Origin: a virus
Reading direction: 5' to 3' (one strand)
DNA: 23,396 bases
IMG/VR virus record: IMGVR_UViG_3300037584_003347
Coordinates: 1-23,396 of that record
Position numbers and translations under genes: made by a program
Notes under the pieces: model-generated
Database searches by the model: none
Told to the model about the DNA's origin: nothing
Seen by the model: only the letters and a program-made list of their open reading frames with translations
In this document: piece by piece, positions 22,774-23,396 of the stretch
How positions within the stretch are numbered: position 1 is the first letter of the stretch
Layout of the letters: each line of letters starts with the position of its first letter

Positions 22774-23396
22774 CTATATTGCGTTATCGTAAAATCTTAT
22801 CCAACGTTCTGTGCCATTTACCCTTATTCTTATTGCACCAACTTTGTTTGCTGCTGATGCTGTAGAAGAAGATAAACTTTTTGATGCATCACTAGCAGAT
22901 GTACCAACAAAGTTAGTAAAAGCATAATCTTGATCTAATTGTTCTAACTCTAAAACTGGTTGTGCACCTGTAGCAGAAGATTGATTTATGTGTAATTTAG
23001 CGTTAGGTGTTGGTGCACCCATGCCTACACGGTCTGTGCTGCCATCTGTTATTATTAAATTTTGATCAGTATCACCTTCAAATCTTGCGTCTACTGCAGC
23101 TCCTGATTGGTTAAAAATAAAAGCACCACCATCAAATGACACATCACCTGTTACGGTAAGTGTGCCTGACAATGCCATGTTGGCTAAATTTTCTGGTATT
23201 TGAAATGCTGATGATCCATCAGTATAAATTAAATGTATTGCACCTGCTGTAAGTGTCACAGCAGAACCGCCAGATGGTCCAAATGTTAAAGCGTGACCAG
23301 CTCTTGTTGTTGCATCTTTTATTATATACCAATTAGGATTTGCTTCACACGTTAGTGCTGTTGATCCTGAAAGTGTGCCTGTTAAATTAAGTACAG
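22774..23396 (-). CDS. Tail-fibre-like protein, N-terminal part cut by the window edge
   Basis: The frame is open from base 23396 to the stop at 22774, about 207 residues, so the gene continues beyond the window. A GTG at 23259 is internal, because the coding sequence upstream of it is a continuous beta-rich repeat: LNLTGTLSGSTALTC, YIIKDATTRAGHALTF, then VTLTAGAIHLIYTDGSSAF. This resembles phage fibre repeats around NATTG and DGT. Downstream are LSGTLTVTGDVSFDGGAF and RVGMGAPTPNAKLHI, the VGIGTxxPxxKLHV motif seen in tail fibres near intramolecular chaperone or receptor regions. The C-terminus RWIRFYDNAI is hydrophobic. It probably binds the host surface. No enzymatic domain is visible in this part. 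Confidence 0.75.
   Translation of the reverse strand, partial: VLNLTGTLSGSTALTCEANPNWYIIKDATTRAGHALTFGPSGGSAVTLTAGAIHLIYTDGSSAFQIPENLANMALSGTLTVTGDVSFDGGAFIFNQSGAAVDARFEGDTDQNLIITDGSTDRVGMGAPTPNAKLHINQSSATGAQPVLELEQLDQDYAFTNFVGTSASDASKSLSSSTASAANKVGAIRIRVNGTERWIRFYDNAI

Noticed and set aside
1-23396. tRNA genes, CRISPR array, integrase, insertion sequence or anti-defence islands
   Set aside because: There is no noncoding space for them, no direct repeat array and no matching protein motifs in the window.

Overview
This window is a gene-dense, AT-rich piece of a tailed double-stranded DNA phage genome. Almost every base is coding, and most gene junctions overlap or sit within 1-15 bases of each other. 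The longest stretches without a gene are about 60 bases (9187-9248) and 40 bases (20370-20409). I see no tRNA, rRNA, CRISPR array, insertion sequence, integrase or attachment site. The AT richness, the small marine-virome-like proteins and the replication gene set suggest an uncultured marine podovirus-like phage, perhaps of an AT-rich host such as SAR11. Host and morphotype are inferences. Terminase, portal and capsid genes are not in the window and probably lie beyond the right edge.

Layout. (1) Right part, 23396 down to 10682, minus strand: a late operon. In transcription order it encodes a tail-fibre-like protein (cut by the window edge), a 626-residue tail protein, three small structural-type proteins (56, 101 and 82 residues), proteins of 250 and 319 residues, a GNAT acetyltransferase, a Gln/Ala-rich protein, two large candidate internal virion or ejection proteins (611 and 1086 residues), a one-helix membrane protein, a T4-type lysozyme and a PD-(D/E)XK exonuclease. 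(2) 9249-10685: the only plus-strand gene, a SNF2-family helicase. (3) 9186 down to 1, minus strand: a replication and nucleotide-metabolism operon. It encodes two conserved small proteins, a probable ssDNA-binding protein with an SSB-like tail, an archaeo-eukaryotic (TOTE-type) primase, a UvrD-like SF1 helicase, a DUF6378-like protein, a family A DNA polymerase with proofreading domain, an endonuclease VII-like resolvase, a glucosaminidase, a PAPS-reductase-like PP-loop protein, a small FCS-type zinc protein and the start of one more gene.

The replication operon and the SNF2 gene start from opposite sides of one 37-base stretch (9198-9234) that carries overlapping, face-to-face sigma70-like promoters. 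The SNF2 gene converges with the late operon: the two stop codons overlap, and a weak terminator candidate for SNF2 lies inside the exonuclease gene. Together the left operon and the late exonuclease could supply a replisome: primase, SF1 helicase, SSB, polymerase, resolvase and 5' nuclease, with no DnaB-type helicase seen here. The right operon builds the tail and the ejection apparatus and lyses the cell.

Most individual functions are known phage families. The points most worth a second look are the Leu at the 762-equivalent position of the polymerase, the shared acidic -PF tails on the SSB candidate and the primase, the AEP-SF1 replisome composition, the cysH-like PP-loop protein, and the divergent promoter around the lone SNF2 gene.
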